From the NCBI GenBank assembly GCA_017438305.1, contig JAFRVX010000165.1, positions 16,427 to 80,426 of the forward strand: a stretch of 64,000 nucleotides of DNA, in the 5' to 3' direction. Source of the DNA: Lachnospiraceae bacterium. Lineage in GTDB: Bacteria > Bacillota > Clostridia > Lachnospirales > Lachnospiraceae. Shown one piece after another: positions 35,494 to 44,886 of the stretch. The notes under the pieces were generated by a model. It saw only the letters and a program-made list of their open reading frames with translations. It had not been told where the DNA came from and searched no databases. Position 1 is the stretch's first letter. Each line of letters opens with the position of its first letter. The position numbers were made by a program, and so were the translations under genes.

Positions 35494-35571
35494 TCTCCTA
35501 CTGACGTACTTCTCCGCAGCCTCCTGCTGATGTACTTCTCTGCAGTCTCCTGCTGATGTACTTCTCCGCTG
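35494..35571. repeat. 26-bp tandem repeat beside a stop codon
   Basis: Three 26-bp units (35494-35519, 35520-35545, 35546-35571), core CTCCTGCTGATGTACTTCTC, end 18 bp before the stop of the metallo-hydrolase gene. Confidence 0.8.
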
Positions 35572-35589
35572 CCTTCTGCTGCCGTCTGT

Positions 35590-36414
35590 TTATTCCTTCT
35601 CCGCTGCCTTCAGCACGTCTTCTTTCACCGCAAAGATGCTGGCGCCGCCGAAGCGCACACGGCAGAGTCTTTCGTGACCCGGCATGTTGTCGATGTACTT
35701 GTGGTTCAGGTCGTCTTCAATCTCTGCGGTGCCGGTAAAGACAGCGTCCACCAGGCCTTCATAGTCCAGGAAGTATTCCCGGGCAACCGGCGCGCCGTTA
35801 TGATTCGGCAGGACGAGGGTGTGCTCATTACACAGGGCGTAGAGCCGCTCCGCGTTCTCTTTCATGTTTTTCAGCCGCGCCGCCAGATCCACGTCCTCCA
35901 CCAGGTACATCAGCGTCTGGCCGGACTCGAATTCATCGCCGGAGAAGAGGAGGTTAAAGGTCTCGTCATAGAAGAACAGGGAACTGTTGCAGTGGGCGAT
36001 CTTTGCCCGCATGGTCTTTATGACGCGACCGCCCAGATCGAACGTAAATCCATCGCCGATGACGATCTTTTCATAATCCGGATAAGCAAACTGCTTATCA
36101 TTCTCCTGGTAGCCCTCCGAGGCATCCTTTTCCCAGTTATCCGCGACATAGACTTTTTCCCACTCCGCGTTTCCGCCGTAGTGGTCCACGTGGAAATGGG
36201 TATTGACCACGGTCACGGGCTTGTCTGTCAGTTTCTCCACATAGGCTCTTAAATCGCCCTGGCCGTAGCCGGTATCGATCAGCATGGCCTTCTCTTCTCC
36301 TTCAAGAAGGTAGATGTACTGAGATCCTCCCATGAAGTTCAGAGCCCATGTGTTTTTCGTGATCATCCATCCGGAATAGTATCCGAAGTTGACGTTTTTG
36401 TTCGCTTTTGGCAT
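35590..36414 (-). CDS. metallo-beta-lactamase-fold hydrolase
   Basis: This 274-residue protein has the metal site HxHxDH at H73-F-H75-V-D77-H78 (NTHFHVDHYGG), IDTGYGQGD before it, FSGDEF and a later PNHNGAP carrying further ligands. It belongs to the broad MBL-fold hydrolase group; a thioester, lactone or phosphoester substrate cannot be decided. It has no signal peptide. Just upstream, 36427-36512 preserves a piece of a second copy of the gene. Confidence 0.85.
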   Translation of the reverse strand: MPKANKNVNFGYYSGWMITKNTWALNFMGGSQYIYLLEGEEKAMLIDTGYGQGDLRAYVEKLTDKPVTVVNTHFHVDHYGGNAEWEKVYVADNWEKDASEGYQENDKQFAYPDYEKIVIGDGFTFDLGGRVIKTMRAKIAHCNSSLFFYDETFNLLFSGDEFESGQTLMYLVEDVDLAARLKNMKENAERLYALCNEHTLVLPNHNGAPVAREYFLDYEGLVDAVFTGTAEIEDDLNHKYIDNMPGHERLCRVRFGGASIFAVKEDVLKAAEKE

Positions 36415-36426
36415 GTCATGTCCTCC

Positions 36427-36512
36427 TTAATCATTCTCCGGCAGGGTCTTTCATCCCCTGGCTTGTTGTCGATGTGCCTGCGATTCAGCTCATCTTCGAT
36501 CTCCGCATCGCC
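36427..36512 (-). pseudogene. fragment of a duplicated metallo-hydrolase gene
   Basis: The minus strand of this 86-bp gap translates as GDAEIEDELNRRHIDNKPGD and then ERPCR. This matches GTAEIEDDLNHKYIDNMPGHERLCR of the intact neighbour. Only this C-terminal piece survives. It begins right at the stop of the large surface-protein gene (36519), so a second MBL gene was apparently lost when that region was rearranged. Confidence 0.7.
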
Positions 36513-36518
36513 GATAAC

Positions 36519-39500
36519 TTATTTGATCCAGTATCCGTCGCTGGTGAAATAATAGGTCTTTCCGCCGATCTCCCGGACGCCGGTCAGACATCTTCCGTCG
36601 GCGTCCGTATACACGTATCTGCCGTTCTGACACTTCTTCCAGCCTGTCTGTTTCTGGATCGTTCCGTCGGCTCCGAAGAAAAAGCGGTCACCGGAACCGG
36701 AAAAGATAATGAAGAGCGGCTCATTTCTTATCATCCTGCCTTCAAGATCGAATCCATAGGTTTTGCCCCCGATGGTGATGATATTGAAGAGATTTATACT
36801 TGTTCCGAAGGCTCCTACAGTATACCCGTTACGGGCATAATACCAGTCTTCTCCTACCTTAAACCAGCCGTTTTCCGGCGTCCGGTCCGCGATCAGCGCT
36901 CCGCCGGCGCCAAACTCATACCATCTGCCGGAATAGACCATGTTCCCGGTCTGCATTACAGTATCCCGGAAGAAGTATGTTTTTCCCCCGATCGTCGTAA
37001 AGCCATTTGCCAGCGAATGATCATCATAGAAGTAGTACCAGACACCGTTGATCTTCTGCCAGCCGGTCTTCTCGACCCGTTTTCCGTCGGCTCCGAAATA
37101 ATAATATGCAGAGTAACTGAACGCCCACTCATAGACGGACGAGACATTATCCCGGATCATCCAACCCTTAGAATCAAAGGCGTACATGAATCCGCCGATC
37201 ACACGGATCTCACTCTGCACCGGCTTGTTCCCGCTGATATACATGTATTCCGTCCCGACTTTCACCCAGCCGTCTTTGTCACAGGAGACGAGTTCTGCCG
37301 TCATTTTACCTTCCGCGTCGAACTGATAGATCTTCCCGTCAATATACGCTGTACTGCCCCGGATGATAGAATGACCATCGGCATAATACCAGCTGCCGGA
37401 AACTTTGGCCCAGGCATCATAAAGTACTTTTCCATCGGATTTAATATAGATCCGGCTCCTGCTCGGTCTGTCAATAAATCCGCTGGTCCGGACGGCTTTG
37501 CCGTCAGGGCCCAGATAAATATGATCCTTTACCGAATCAAGACTCATCTTTCCCTTATCAATGCAGTAATCGCCCAGCCAGCCGGTGTACAGCTTGCCGT
37601 CTCTGACATAATACTGGGTTCCGTTGATCTTATTCCAGCCCTCTTTCAGGATGGTCTTGCTCTGGAGCGCGCCGCCGGATCCGAAAACATAGCAGATACA
37701 GCCGTCTTCCGTGCTTTCCGTATATTCTCCTTTGAACATCGTGCCATTGTCCCTGAAATAGTATTCCTTCCCGCCGACGGTATAGAAACCTTTGACAAGG
37801 ACCCTCGTAATCGGATCCACATAATAGTAGTCGCCTGTTATATTGGCCCATCCGCCGGTGATCATTTTTCCGTCAGAACCAAAGACCTGGCCGTTAACGA
37901 TCATGTCTTTTACCATTTTGCCGTCTTCGTCGAAATAATACCAGCCGGTCCCGATCTGGCGGAGCTCATCGGCAGCGAGAGTCCCGTCCGAAACGTAGTA
38001 CCATGTTCCCCGGATCTCGTTCCAGCCGTTTCTTTCAGCCTTCCCGATATAGACGCCGTCAGGTCCGTACAGATACATCTTTCCTTCATCGTTCTGTATG
38101 ACCCCCGCAGCCATCTCCGGCTCAAAATAATACCATTTCCCGTCGATCTTCTGATCTCCCAGCAGCAGCTTCCCGGAAGCAGAAGCGTAATACCTGGTCT
38201 CGGCCGTACTGTCTCTTTCCGCGGTTATCCAGCCATCGGCAAACATTTCGCCCCGAATATTGAAATAGTAGTAATCCGCTGAAAGCAGATGGGGTCCCTT
38301 TGTAAGCGCATATCCGGCGCCGTCAAAATAATACCACTTCCCGTTTACCTTTTTCCAGACGTCTTTCAGCAGCTTTCCGCCGGATATATAGAAGAAACTT
38401 CTCCGGTCATACTGGTAATACATGCCGTCTGCTGTTACTTTTTTGGCGATTCCCTGAGAATCAGTATGATACAGATCCGATCCGACCTCCATAATTACAT
38501 TCGTCAGCATCTTACCTTCTTTGAACAGATACTGTTTCCCGCCGATCGCAGTCAGTCCCTCCGGAGCATATCCGTTTGTCCCGTAATAATACCAGTCCTT
38601 TCCGACCTGCACCCAGCTGTTCTCATACAGTTTCCCGCCGGGTCCGGCCCGGAAATATCTGCGGCTGCCGTCAATGGTCCAGTTCCATTGCCTATCCGCT
38701 AACATCTCGCCGTAGCTGTCAAAGAAATACAAACTGCCGTCTATCCTCAGGAGCTTGCTTTTCTGTACCTCTCCTTCCGTCATATAGTAATATTTGTCGT
38801 CAACCTTGTTCCATCCTTCCTTAACCGCAGCCGCTTTTCCGCTTTTGGCGATCAGGTAATTTACTCCGCCGCTCGATATCAAATCAGGTCCGATATTCAT
38901 ACGGCCGTGGGTAAAGACATAGAGGGCTCCGCTGACAGTGACCGCGCCTTCGGCGCCTGCTCCATTGGAAAGGAAATAATACCATCTGCCGTCCTCCTGC
39001 TTCACCCATTCTTCTGCATAAAGCGCCCCTCCTGATCTGGCCATGAAATACTGGCTGCCCAACCAGAAATCCCGGTTATTGTACATCCGGCCATTTTTAT
39101 CGAATCCGTACAGGGAGGAGCCGATCTTCTGCACCGTATTGCTGACCAGGGTACCGTCCGTCTGCAGATAATACCAGACGCTGCCGATTTTATTCCAGCC
39201 GACGCTCATCTTTACAGCTGCACCGCTCGATTCGGCAAGATAGTAAATGTCATTCTGCTTAAAGATGCAGTCGTGATACATGCGGCCGTTTTCCCGGAAT
39301 CCGTACAGCTTTCCGCCTATGGTGACGACAGTATCAGCATAGACCTTTCCCGAAGCATCCATGACGTAAGCGTATTCCTGATAAGCATCCTTTACCCATC
39401 CGGCCTCCGTATGCAGCGCGCCGTTCTTCTCGAAGAAGAAAGGAACCGATGCGCCCTGAGAGGAATCATAAACCATGACCGGACCGCCGAATGCCATGTA

Positions 39501-41231
39501 AGGCGAGAGATAATACGTTTTGCCGTCCACCTCATTCCAGCCGCTGGCAACCGCGGCGTTTTTAATATACAGATAACCGTCCGGCGTGCTGACCCAGCCT
39601 TTTTTCGTAACGCGCGCGCCGGAAGTATCATAGTAATACGCCGCCGGACGGCCCTCCTCCATATGCGTAATGATCTGATGCATTACCATATGGTGATCGT
39701 CGTCAAAATAGTACCACTTGCCGTCTATATACTTATCGCCGGTCACAAAACTGCCGTCTTCGTTGATATAATACCAGTAACTGCCGGCATAGTACCAGCC
39801 TGCTTTCCAGATCGTCAGTGTTACATCTCCGGTAACCTGCGGATCGTAGAAACGGACGCCGATATGATAGATCTGTCCGGCCTTCAGCTGTTCTAAAATA
39901 TAGAAATTGTTATTTACTCCGGAATCGTCATCTTCCCGGGTCAGTTCCCAGGCTGAATTGAACAGATATCCATAGGTGTCCTTATCGCCTTCGGTATAGA
40001 TGATATAATCACCGCTCTCTGCCGGAATAAAGGTATAGCAGGCAGTCTCTCCCGGATCAAGGATCGTCGCCAGCTGCCTGCCGAGCACCGCATAGCCATC
40101 CTCCCGGATATTCAGGTCATCGGCTGTTGTATTCAGCATCGCTTTTGTACCGCGGGGATCCAGATCATCCTTTCTAACGTCAGCAGGGATCCCCTCGGAC
40201 GGTTCCGTGGGTTCTTCTTCAGAGGTGTCCTCGGACGGGTCGGCGGGTTCTTCTTCAGAGGTTTCCTCGACCGGTTCCGCAGCCTCTTCCTCGGAAGTAT
40301 CTTCCGCCGGTTCTGCGGATTTTTCAGTAGTGTCCTCTTCAGATATTTCCTCAGACGGATCCGCAGCTTCTTCTTCGGAAGTCTCCTCTGTCAGTTCTTC
40401 AGCTGTCTCCGTGAGTTCCTCCTCAGGTGACTCCGCTGACTCTTCTTTGTCGGTGTCCTCAACCGGGTCCACTGCCTCCTCTTCCGAGGTTTCCTCTGCC
40501 GGTTCCACTGGCTCTTCTTCAGAAGCTTCCTGTGTCAGATCTTCCTTCAGCTCCGTGAGTTCTTCCTCAGATAACTCAGCGGCTTCTTCAGAAGTATCCT
40601 CAACCGGTTCCGCAGCCTCTTCTTCGGAAGTCTCCGCTGTCGGCTCCGCAGCCTCTTCTTCGGAAGTGTCTTCTGTCACTTCTTCTGTCGGCTCCGCTGC
40701 CTCTTCTTCAGAGGTCTCTTCACACGGCTCCGCATCTTCTTCGGAGGTTTCCTCTTCGGGTGATTCCTCTGTCAGGTCTTCCGCCGGCTCCGCTGATTCT
40801 TCCTCTGAGAATTCTTCTTCCGGATCGGAGGGTTCTTCTATAGCTTCCTCTTCCGGGAATTTAACTTCGAATACGATCTCATCGGCTCCGGTAAGCACCT
40901 CAAAGGGCATTTCCAGATCTTCATATCCTTCTGCTGATGCCTTCAGACAGTATTCTCCGGCATTCAGCAAATATACGCCGTCTTCATCGGGAAGATAGAC
41001 TGTATCTCCCTGCATGACCGTATACATTACATTCTGTACCCGGCATGAGAATCCAACACGGATTTCAGCCTCCTCTTCATCGGTGGCCGTCGGCCCTGTT
41101 GGTTCCTGACCGATGACAGGACTTTCTTCATCTTTGCTTATGTCCGCCGCTGAAGCACTTACTCCCATTCCGGTCATACATTGTACTAAAACCAGCAGCC
41201 AGACCAGCACTTTTCTGCGCATTTTTTTCAT
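36519..41231 (-). CDS. giant secreted protein with Glu-rich repeats and many wall-binding repeats
   Basis: This protein is about 1570 residues long. A signal peptide (KKMRRKVLVWLLVLVQCMTG, cleaved near SASAA) is followed by a short beta domain (about 60-125), a strongly acidic repeat region (about 130-350) built on SEEEAAEP-type units, and a beta-sandwich like a pre-peptidase domain (about 370-475). From about 480 to the end there are some two to three dozen glucan/choline-type cell-wall-binding repeats (GxWYYF, GSWYYxDG, GKxYxFD). It would be held on the cell surface by the repeats. No enzyme domain is seen, so adhesion or surface coating is inferred. The start at 41231 follows GAGGAA; TTG at 41249 is the longer option. 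Confidence 0.85.
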   Translation of the reverse strand: MKKMRRKVLVWLLVLVQCMTGMGVSASAADISKDEESPVIGQEPTGPTATDEEEAEIRVGFSCRVQNVMYTVMQGDTVYLPDEDGVYLLNAGEYCLKASAEGYEDLEMPFEVLTGADEIVFEVKFPEEEAIEEPSDPEEEFSEEESAEPAEDLTEESPEEETSEEDAEPCEETSEEEAAEPTEEVTEDTSEEEAAEPTAETSEEEAAEPVEDTSEEAAELSEEELTELKEDLTQEASEEEPVEPAEETSEEEAVDPVEDTDKEESAESPEEELTETAEELTEETSEEEAADPSEEISEEDTTEKSAEPAEDTSEEEAAEPVEETSEEEPADPSEDTSEEEPTEPSEGIPADVRKDDLDPRGTKAMLNTTADDLNIREDGYAVLGRQLATILDPGETACYTFIPAESGDYIIYTEGDKDTYGYLFNSAWELTREDDDSGVNNNFYILEQLKAGQIYHIGVRFYDPQVTGDVTLTIWKAGWYYAGSYWYYINEDGSFVTGDKYIDGKWYYFDDDHHMVMHQIITHMEEGRPAAYYYDTSGARVTKKGWVSTPDGYLYIKNAAVASGWNEVDGKTYYLSPYMAFGGPVMVYDSSQGASVPFFFEKNGALHTEAGWVKDAYQEYAYVMDASGKVYADTVVTIGGKLYGFRENGRMYHDCIFKQNDIYYLAESSGAAVKMSVGWNKIGSVWYYLQTDGTLVSNTVQKIGSSLYGFDKNGRMYNNRDFWLGSQYFMARSGGALYAEEWVKQEDGRWYYFLSNGAGAEGAVTVSGALYVFTHGRMNIGPDLISSGGVNYLIAKSGKAAAVKEGWNKVDDKYYYMTEGEVQKSKLLRIDGSLYFFDSYGEMLADRQWNWTIDGSRRYFRAGPGGKLYENSWVQVGKDWYYYGTNGYAPEGLTAIGGKQYLFKEGKMLTNVIMEVGSDLYHTDSQGIAKKVTADGMYYQYDRRSFFYISGGKLLKDVWKKVNGKWYYFDGAGYALTKGPHLLSADYYYFNIRGEMFADGWITAERDSTAETRYYASASGKLLLGDQKIDGKWYYFEPEMAAGVIQNDEGKMYLYGPDGVYIGKAERNGWNEIRGTWYYVSDGTLAADELRQIGTGWYYFDEDGKMVKDMIVNGQVFGSDGKMITGGWANITGDYYYVDPITRVLVKGFYTVGGKEYYFRDNGTMFKGEYTESTEDGCICYVFGSGGALQSKTILKEGWNKINGTQYYVRDGKLYTGWLGDYCIDKGKMSLDSVKDHIYLGPDGKAVRTSGFIDRPSRSRIYIKSDGKVLYDAWAKVSGSWYYADGHSIIRGSTAYIDGKIYQFDAEGKMTAELVSCDKDGWVKVGTEYMYISGNKPVQSEIRVIGGFMYAFDSKGWMIRDNVSSVYEWAFSYSAYYYFGADGKRVEKTGWQKINGVWYYFYDDHSLANGFTTIGGKTYFFRDTVMQTGNMVYSGRWYEFGAGGALIADRTPENGWFKVGEDWYYARNGYTVGAFGTSINLFNIITIGGKTYGFDLEGRMIRNEPLFIIFSGSGDRFFFGADGTIQKQTGWKKCQNGRYVYTDADGRCLTGVREIGGKTYYFTSDGYWIK

Positions 41232-41316
41232 TTCAATTTCCTCGCACAATCGTTTTTAAAAGCTCAACTGTCTTTCTTTCAGCAGCGTTCTCCTGACCAG
41301 ACATGCTGAAACAGGG

Positions 41317-41349
41317 AAAAACGGCAGGACTGCTTTTCAGGCAGCCCTG
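41317..41349 (-). terminator. terminator after the first of the three related surface genes
   Basis: CAGGACTGC pairs with GCAGCCCTG (one mismatch) around TTTTCAG, with a T run on the minus strand. It lies 29 bp past the stop at 41378. Confidence 0.65.
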
Positions 41350-41377
41350 GGATATATCGATCCCTCCCGGATCGTAT

Positions 41378-43414
41378 TTACTTCATGTATCCGTTTGCAT
41401 CGAACGTGTAGTTCTTGCCGTCAATCTTAATGGTGCAGTTCTTCGCGTACCAGCCTGAGGTGTCGCCGTACCACCAGCCTTTGCTGTTCTTCTTCCAGCT
41501 GGCCTTGTACTTATAGGTCCAGGTACCGTCCGCGTTCAGCCACCAGCCCTTGCACCACTCCTTCGCGGCCATGGCGCCGCTTTCCTTGAAGTAGTAAGTC
41601 TTGCCGCCTATGGTCTTCCAGCCGGTGACCATGGCGCCCGTGCTGTCCAGATAGTACCATACGCCGCCAAGCTTCTTCCAGCCGGTCTGCATCGCTCCCG
41701 AGCTGCTGAAGTAATACCATTTTCCGCCGATCTGGTTCCAGCCGGTGACCATGGCGCCGGAAGTGCCCAGGTAGTACCATGTGCCGTTCAGCTTAAGCCA
41801 GTTCGTCTGCATGTAGCCGTCTGCGTCGAAATGATACCATTTGCCGCCGATCTTCTCCCACTGGTCCTTCGGGTAGGTCCCGTCGGCGCGGCGGTACCAC
41901 CAGCCCTTGTCGTTCTTGATCCATTTCCCGCCGTCATTCGTCAGCTTTCCGTAATGATAGGTGAAAACCAATTGTCCGAGCTGGTCTATGGACGCCGACT
42001 CCGGATGCTTCCCGTTGCAGGTCACATTGGTGCAGGCGGTTGGCGAGAACCGATACCCTTCGTTCCGAATAAGGTATACATCAGCCTTATAGGTATGATC
42101 GAGCGTGAATTTACTGAAATATCCCTCAAAGCCCGGCGTCGTATCGATCCATTCGCAATAGGCGGTGTAGTGCGCGTCTGAAGGCACTTTCGGATATATT
42201 TCGACCAGTTCTCCCGCCCTCGGCTCGGCAAGGGTTACGGAAGGAGCGTCAATAAGGAGCTCTGTCGGAGGAAATTCATACTGGATATTCAGCTGCTTAT
42301 TCGTTTTTACTGTGTAGTTTTCAACCGGTTCCCCGTTCAATAAAATATTTACAGTCTCTGCGAATTCATAGCCGTCCTGAGGCGTCAGACAGAAATCGAC
42401 TTTATAGCTGACTCCTCCATCGAAAAACAGGTCGTCCGCGAGATATAAAGCCTTATTTGTCCTCGTGTCGTACCAGTACACGTCATTCATATAGTTCACG
42501 CCGTAATTCTCCTGGGAATAAAAGCCTTCTTCATCGATAAGATGCGGAAAATAATCGGGTTTCTCCCCGGCCACAGGAGGCGTGAGCTCAACTATGACGT
42601 TATTAATCTTTTTGATAAGGGTCGGAAACTGATACGAAATGAGGAGCCGCCCATTGCTCTCGACACTATAAGTATCAATGACTTTTCCGTTCAGTCTGCA
42701 ATAGATCGAATCCGAGAATACGTAGTCTTCGCTGGCTGCCAGGTAGATATACACCTTATAGGTATGTCCTCCCTGGAAAGGATCTCTCACGCGCAGAAAG
42801 CTTCCCGTGTTCAGATCCTGCCATGTCACGCCATTCTGGTATATTTCGCTGTAAATATCAGCGGAGTAATAACCGTAACCCGCCAGAAAGTCCGGATTAT
42901 AATCCGGAACCGCCCCGTCCGCGGGCGCAGTGATCGTCAGGTTAACGTCATAGATCGTTTCCTCCGCTGCCGGAAACTCGATCACGACACGGAGCTGGCC
43001 GCTGTTGGTTACCGAACAGGCGGTGGCGGCGGCCCCGTTGATGGTACAGGTCGTCGAAGAAGTAAACTCATAGCCGCTGTCAGCCGTCAGATAGATCGTT
43101 GCCTTATACTTATGCCCTCTCTCGAAATAGGCCTCTCCTACCTTAAGAGATCGATTGGCGCCATCGGTGATATCGGTCCAGACCACGTCATGATAATAAT
43201 AATCGTTTGTATAATCGGCCAGGTAATACTTTGCCCCTGAAGGAAGCACCGGCTCGTAATCCGGCTCGTCCGCCGCAGCGGGCGCTTTGATCGTCAGGGA
43301 AGCCGAACTGATCGCTGTGGCTGCTTCTGTATGCATCCCCGGCAAAAGGAAGATGCAGAGGATCATTAACAGCGCCGGCCCCAGCAGCCATCCTGTTTTT
43401 TTCATGATCTTCAT
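41378..43414 (-). CDS. secreted wall-binding protein, four beta-modules
   Basis: This 678-residue protein has a signal peptide (MKIMKKTGWLLGPALLMILC). Four related modules of about 100 residues (about 35-500) each carry the pattern Y-x-A/D...G-x-x-Y-K-A-x-I-Y-L-T...G-Y-E-F...NG. Cell-wall-binding repeats (about 505-678) follow, ending in NYTFDANGYMK. Such modules are common in clostridial surface proteins and are presumed spacers or adhesion units. No catalytic motif is seen. It is a close paralogue of the next gene (43514-44761), whose signal peptide, first module and C-terminus are almost identical. The ribosome site is AAAGGAG. Confidence 0.85.
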   Translation of the reverse strand: MKIMKKTGWLLGPALLMILCIFLLPGMHTEAATAISSASLTIKAPAAADEPDYEPVLPSGAKYYLADYTNDYYYHDVVWTDITDGANRSLKVGEAYFERGHKYKATIYLTADSGYEFTSSTTCTINGAAATACSVTNSGQLRVVIEFPAAEETIYDVNLTITAPADGAVPDYNPDFLAGYGYYSADIYSEIYQNGVTWQDLNTGSFLRVRDPFQGGHTYKVYIYLAASEDYVFSDSIYCRLNGKVIDTYSVESNGRLLISYQFPTLIKKINNVIVELTPPVAGEKPDYFPHLIDEEGFYSQENYGVNYMNDVYWYDTRTNKALYLADDLFFDGGVSYKVDFCLTPQDGYEFAETVNILLNGEPVENYTVKTNKQLNIQYEFPPTELLIDAPSVTLAEPRAGELVEIYPKVPSDAHYTAYCEWIDTTPGFEGYFSKFTLDHTYKADVYLIRNEGYRFSPTACTNVTCNGKHPESASIDQLGQLVFTYHYGKLTNDGGKWIKNDKGWWYRRADGTYPKDQWEKIGGKWYHFDADGYMQTNWLKLNGTWYYLGTSGAMVTGWNQIGGKWYYFSSSGAMQTGWKKLGGVWYYLDSTGAMVTGWKTIGGKTYYFKESGAMAAKEWCKGWWLNADGTWTYKYKASWKKNSKGWWYGDTSGWYAKNCTIKIDGKNYTFDANGYMK

Positions 43415-43513
43415 CGATCCTTTCTCCTTTCATAGATTCATTATCTTTTGGCTCCTATGGAAAGAGACCAGGTCTGTTCCCATACGGAACTGATCCGATC
43501 TCTGCATCAGATT

Positions 43514-44761
43514 TTACTTCATATAGCCGTTCGCATTGAACGTGTAGTTTTTGCCGTCGATCTTTATGGTGCAGTTCTTCGCATACCAGCCCGACGTGTC
43601 GCCGTACCACCAGCCTGTACTGTTCTTCTTCCAACTGGCCCTGTACTTATAGGTCCAGGTACCGTCGGCATTCAGCCACCAGCCACTGCACCACTCCTTC
43701 GCAGCCATCGCGCCGCTCTTCTTGAAGTAGTAGGTCTTGCCGCCTATGGTCTGCCAGCCGGTGACCATAGCACCTGTGCTGTCCAGATAGTACCATAAGC
43801 CGCCAAGTTTCTTCCAGCCCGTCTGCATATAGCCGGAGGCATCGAAATGATACCACTTGCCGTTGATCTTCTCCCACTGGTCCTTCGGATAGGATCCGTC
43901 GGCACGGCGGTACCACCAGCCTTTGGCGTTCTTTATCCATTTCCCGGTTTCCTTCAATGCCGGAAACTCGATCTCGACACGGAGCTGGCCGCTGTCAGTT
44001 ACCGAGCAGGAAGATGCGGCGGCTCCGTTGATGGTACAGGTCGTCGAAGCAGTAAACTCATAGCCGCTGTCAGCCGTCAGATAAATCGTTGCCGCATACT
44101 TATGCCCTCTCTCGAAATAGGCATCTTCCACCTTAAGCAATCGCTCGGTACCATCGGTGATATCGACCCAGACCACGTCATGATAATAATGCTCGTCTGT
44201 ATAATCGCCCAGGTAATACTTTGCCCCGGAAGGAAGCACCGGCTCATAGTCCGGCGTGTCCAACGCAGCAGGCGCCTTGATCGTCAGATCAACATTATAG
44301 ATCGTTTCCTTCAATACCGGAAACTCGATCTCGACACGGAGCTGGCCGCTGTCGGTTACCGAGCAGGAGGATGCGGCGGCTCCATTGATGGTACAGGTCG
44401 TCGAAGAAGTAAACTCATAGCCGCTGTCAGCCGTCAGATAGATCGTTGCCGCATACTTATGCCCTCTCTCGAAATAGGCATCTTCCACCTTAAGCAATCG
44501 CTCGGTACCATCGGTGATATCGACCCAGACCACGTCATGATAATAATACTCGTCTGTATAATCGCCCAGGTAATACTTTGCCCCTGAAGGAAGCACCGGC
44601 TCATAGTCCGGCGTGTCCAACGCAGCGGGTACTTTGATCGTCAGGGAAGCCGAACTGATCACTGTGGCTGCTTCTGTGTGCATCCCCGGCAAAAGAAAGA
44701 TGCCGAGGATCAATAACAGCGCCAGGCCCAGGAACCATCCTGTTTTTTTCATAATCTTCAT
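43514..44761 (-). CDS. secreted wall-binding protein, two beta-modules
   Basis: This 415-residue paralogue of 41378-43414 has the same signal peptide start, two nearly identical modules (about 35-150 and 160-270) and a shorter set of wall-binding repeats (about 275-415). The two modules differ at very few residues, pointing to recent internal duplication. The C-terminus shared with both neighbours (RASWKKNSTGWWYGD region to the end) is near identical, which suggests gene conversion. Confidence 0.85.
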   Translation of the reverse strand: MKIMKKTGWFLGLALLLILGIFLLPGMHTEAATVISSASLTIKVPAALDTPDYEPVLPSGAKYYLGDYTDEYYYHDVVWVDITDGTERLLKVEDAYFERGHKYAATIYLTADSGYEFTSSTTCTINGAAASSCSVTDSGQLRVEIEFPVLKETIYNVDLTIKAPAALDTPDYEPVLPSGAKYYLGDYTDEHYYHDVVWVDITDGTERLLKVEDAYFERGHKYAATIYLTADSGYEFTASTTCTINGAAASSCSVTDSGQLRVEIEFPALKETGKWIKNAKGWWYRRADGSYPKDQWEKINGKWYHFDASGYMQTGWKKLGGLWYYLDSTGAMVTGWQTIGGKTYYFKKSGAMAAKEWCSGWWLNADGTWTYKYRASWKKNSTGWWYGDTSGWYAKNCTIKIDGKNYTFNANGYMK

Positions 44762-44886
44762 TGATCCTTTCTCCTTTCATCTATTCAAAGTTTATTGTTT
44801 TTAAAGGCCTTGTCGTTTGTATCTTTCCTAAAGCAAGAGACCGGGTCTGTTCCCACAGGGAACCGATCCGATCTCTGCATCAGATT

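Noticed and set aside
40207-40998. Plus-strand Ser-rich repeat ORF
   Set aside because: It is the antisense of the Glu-rich repeat region of the giant surface protein.
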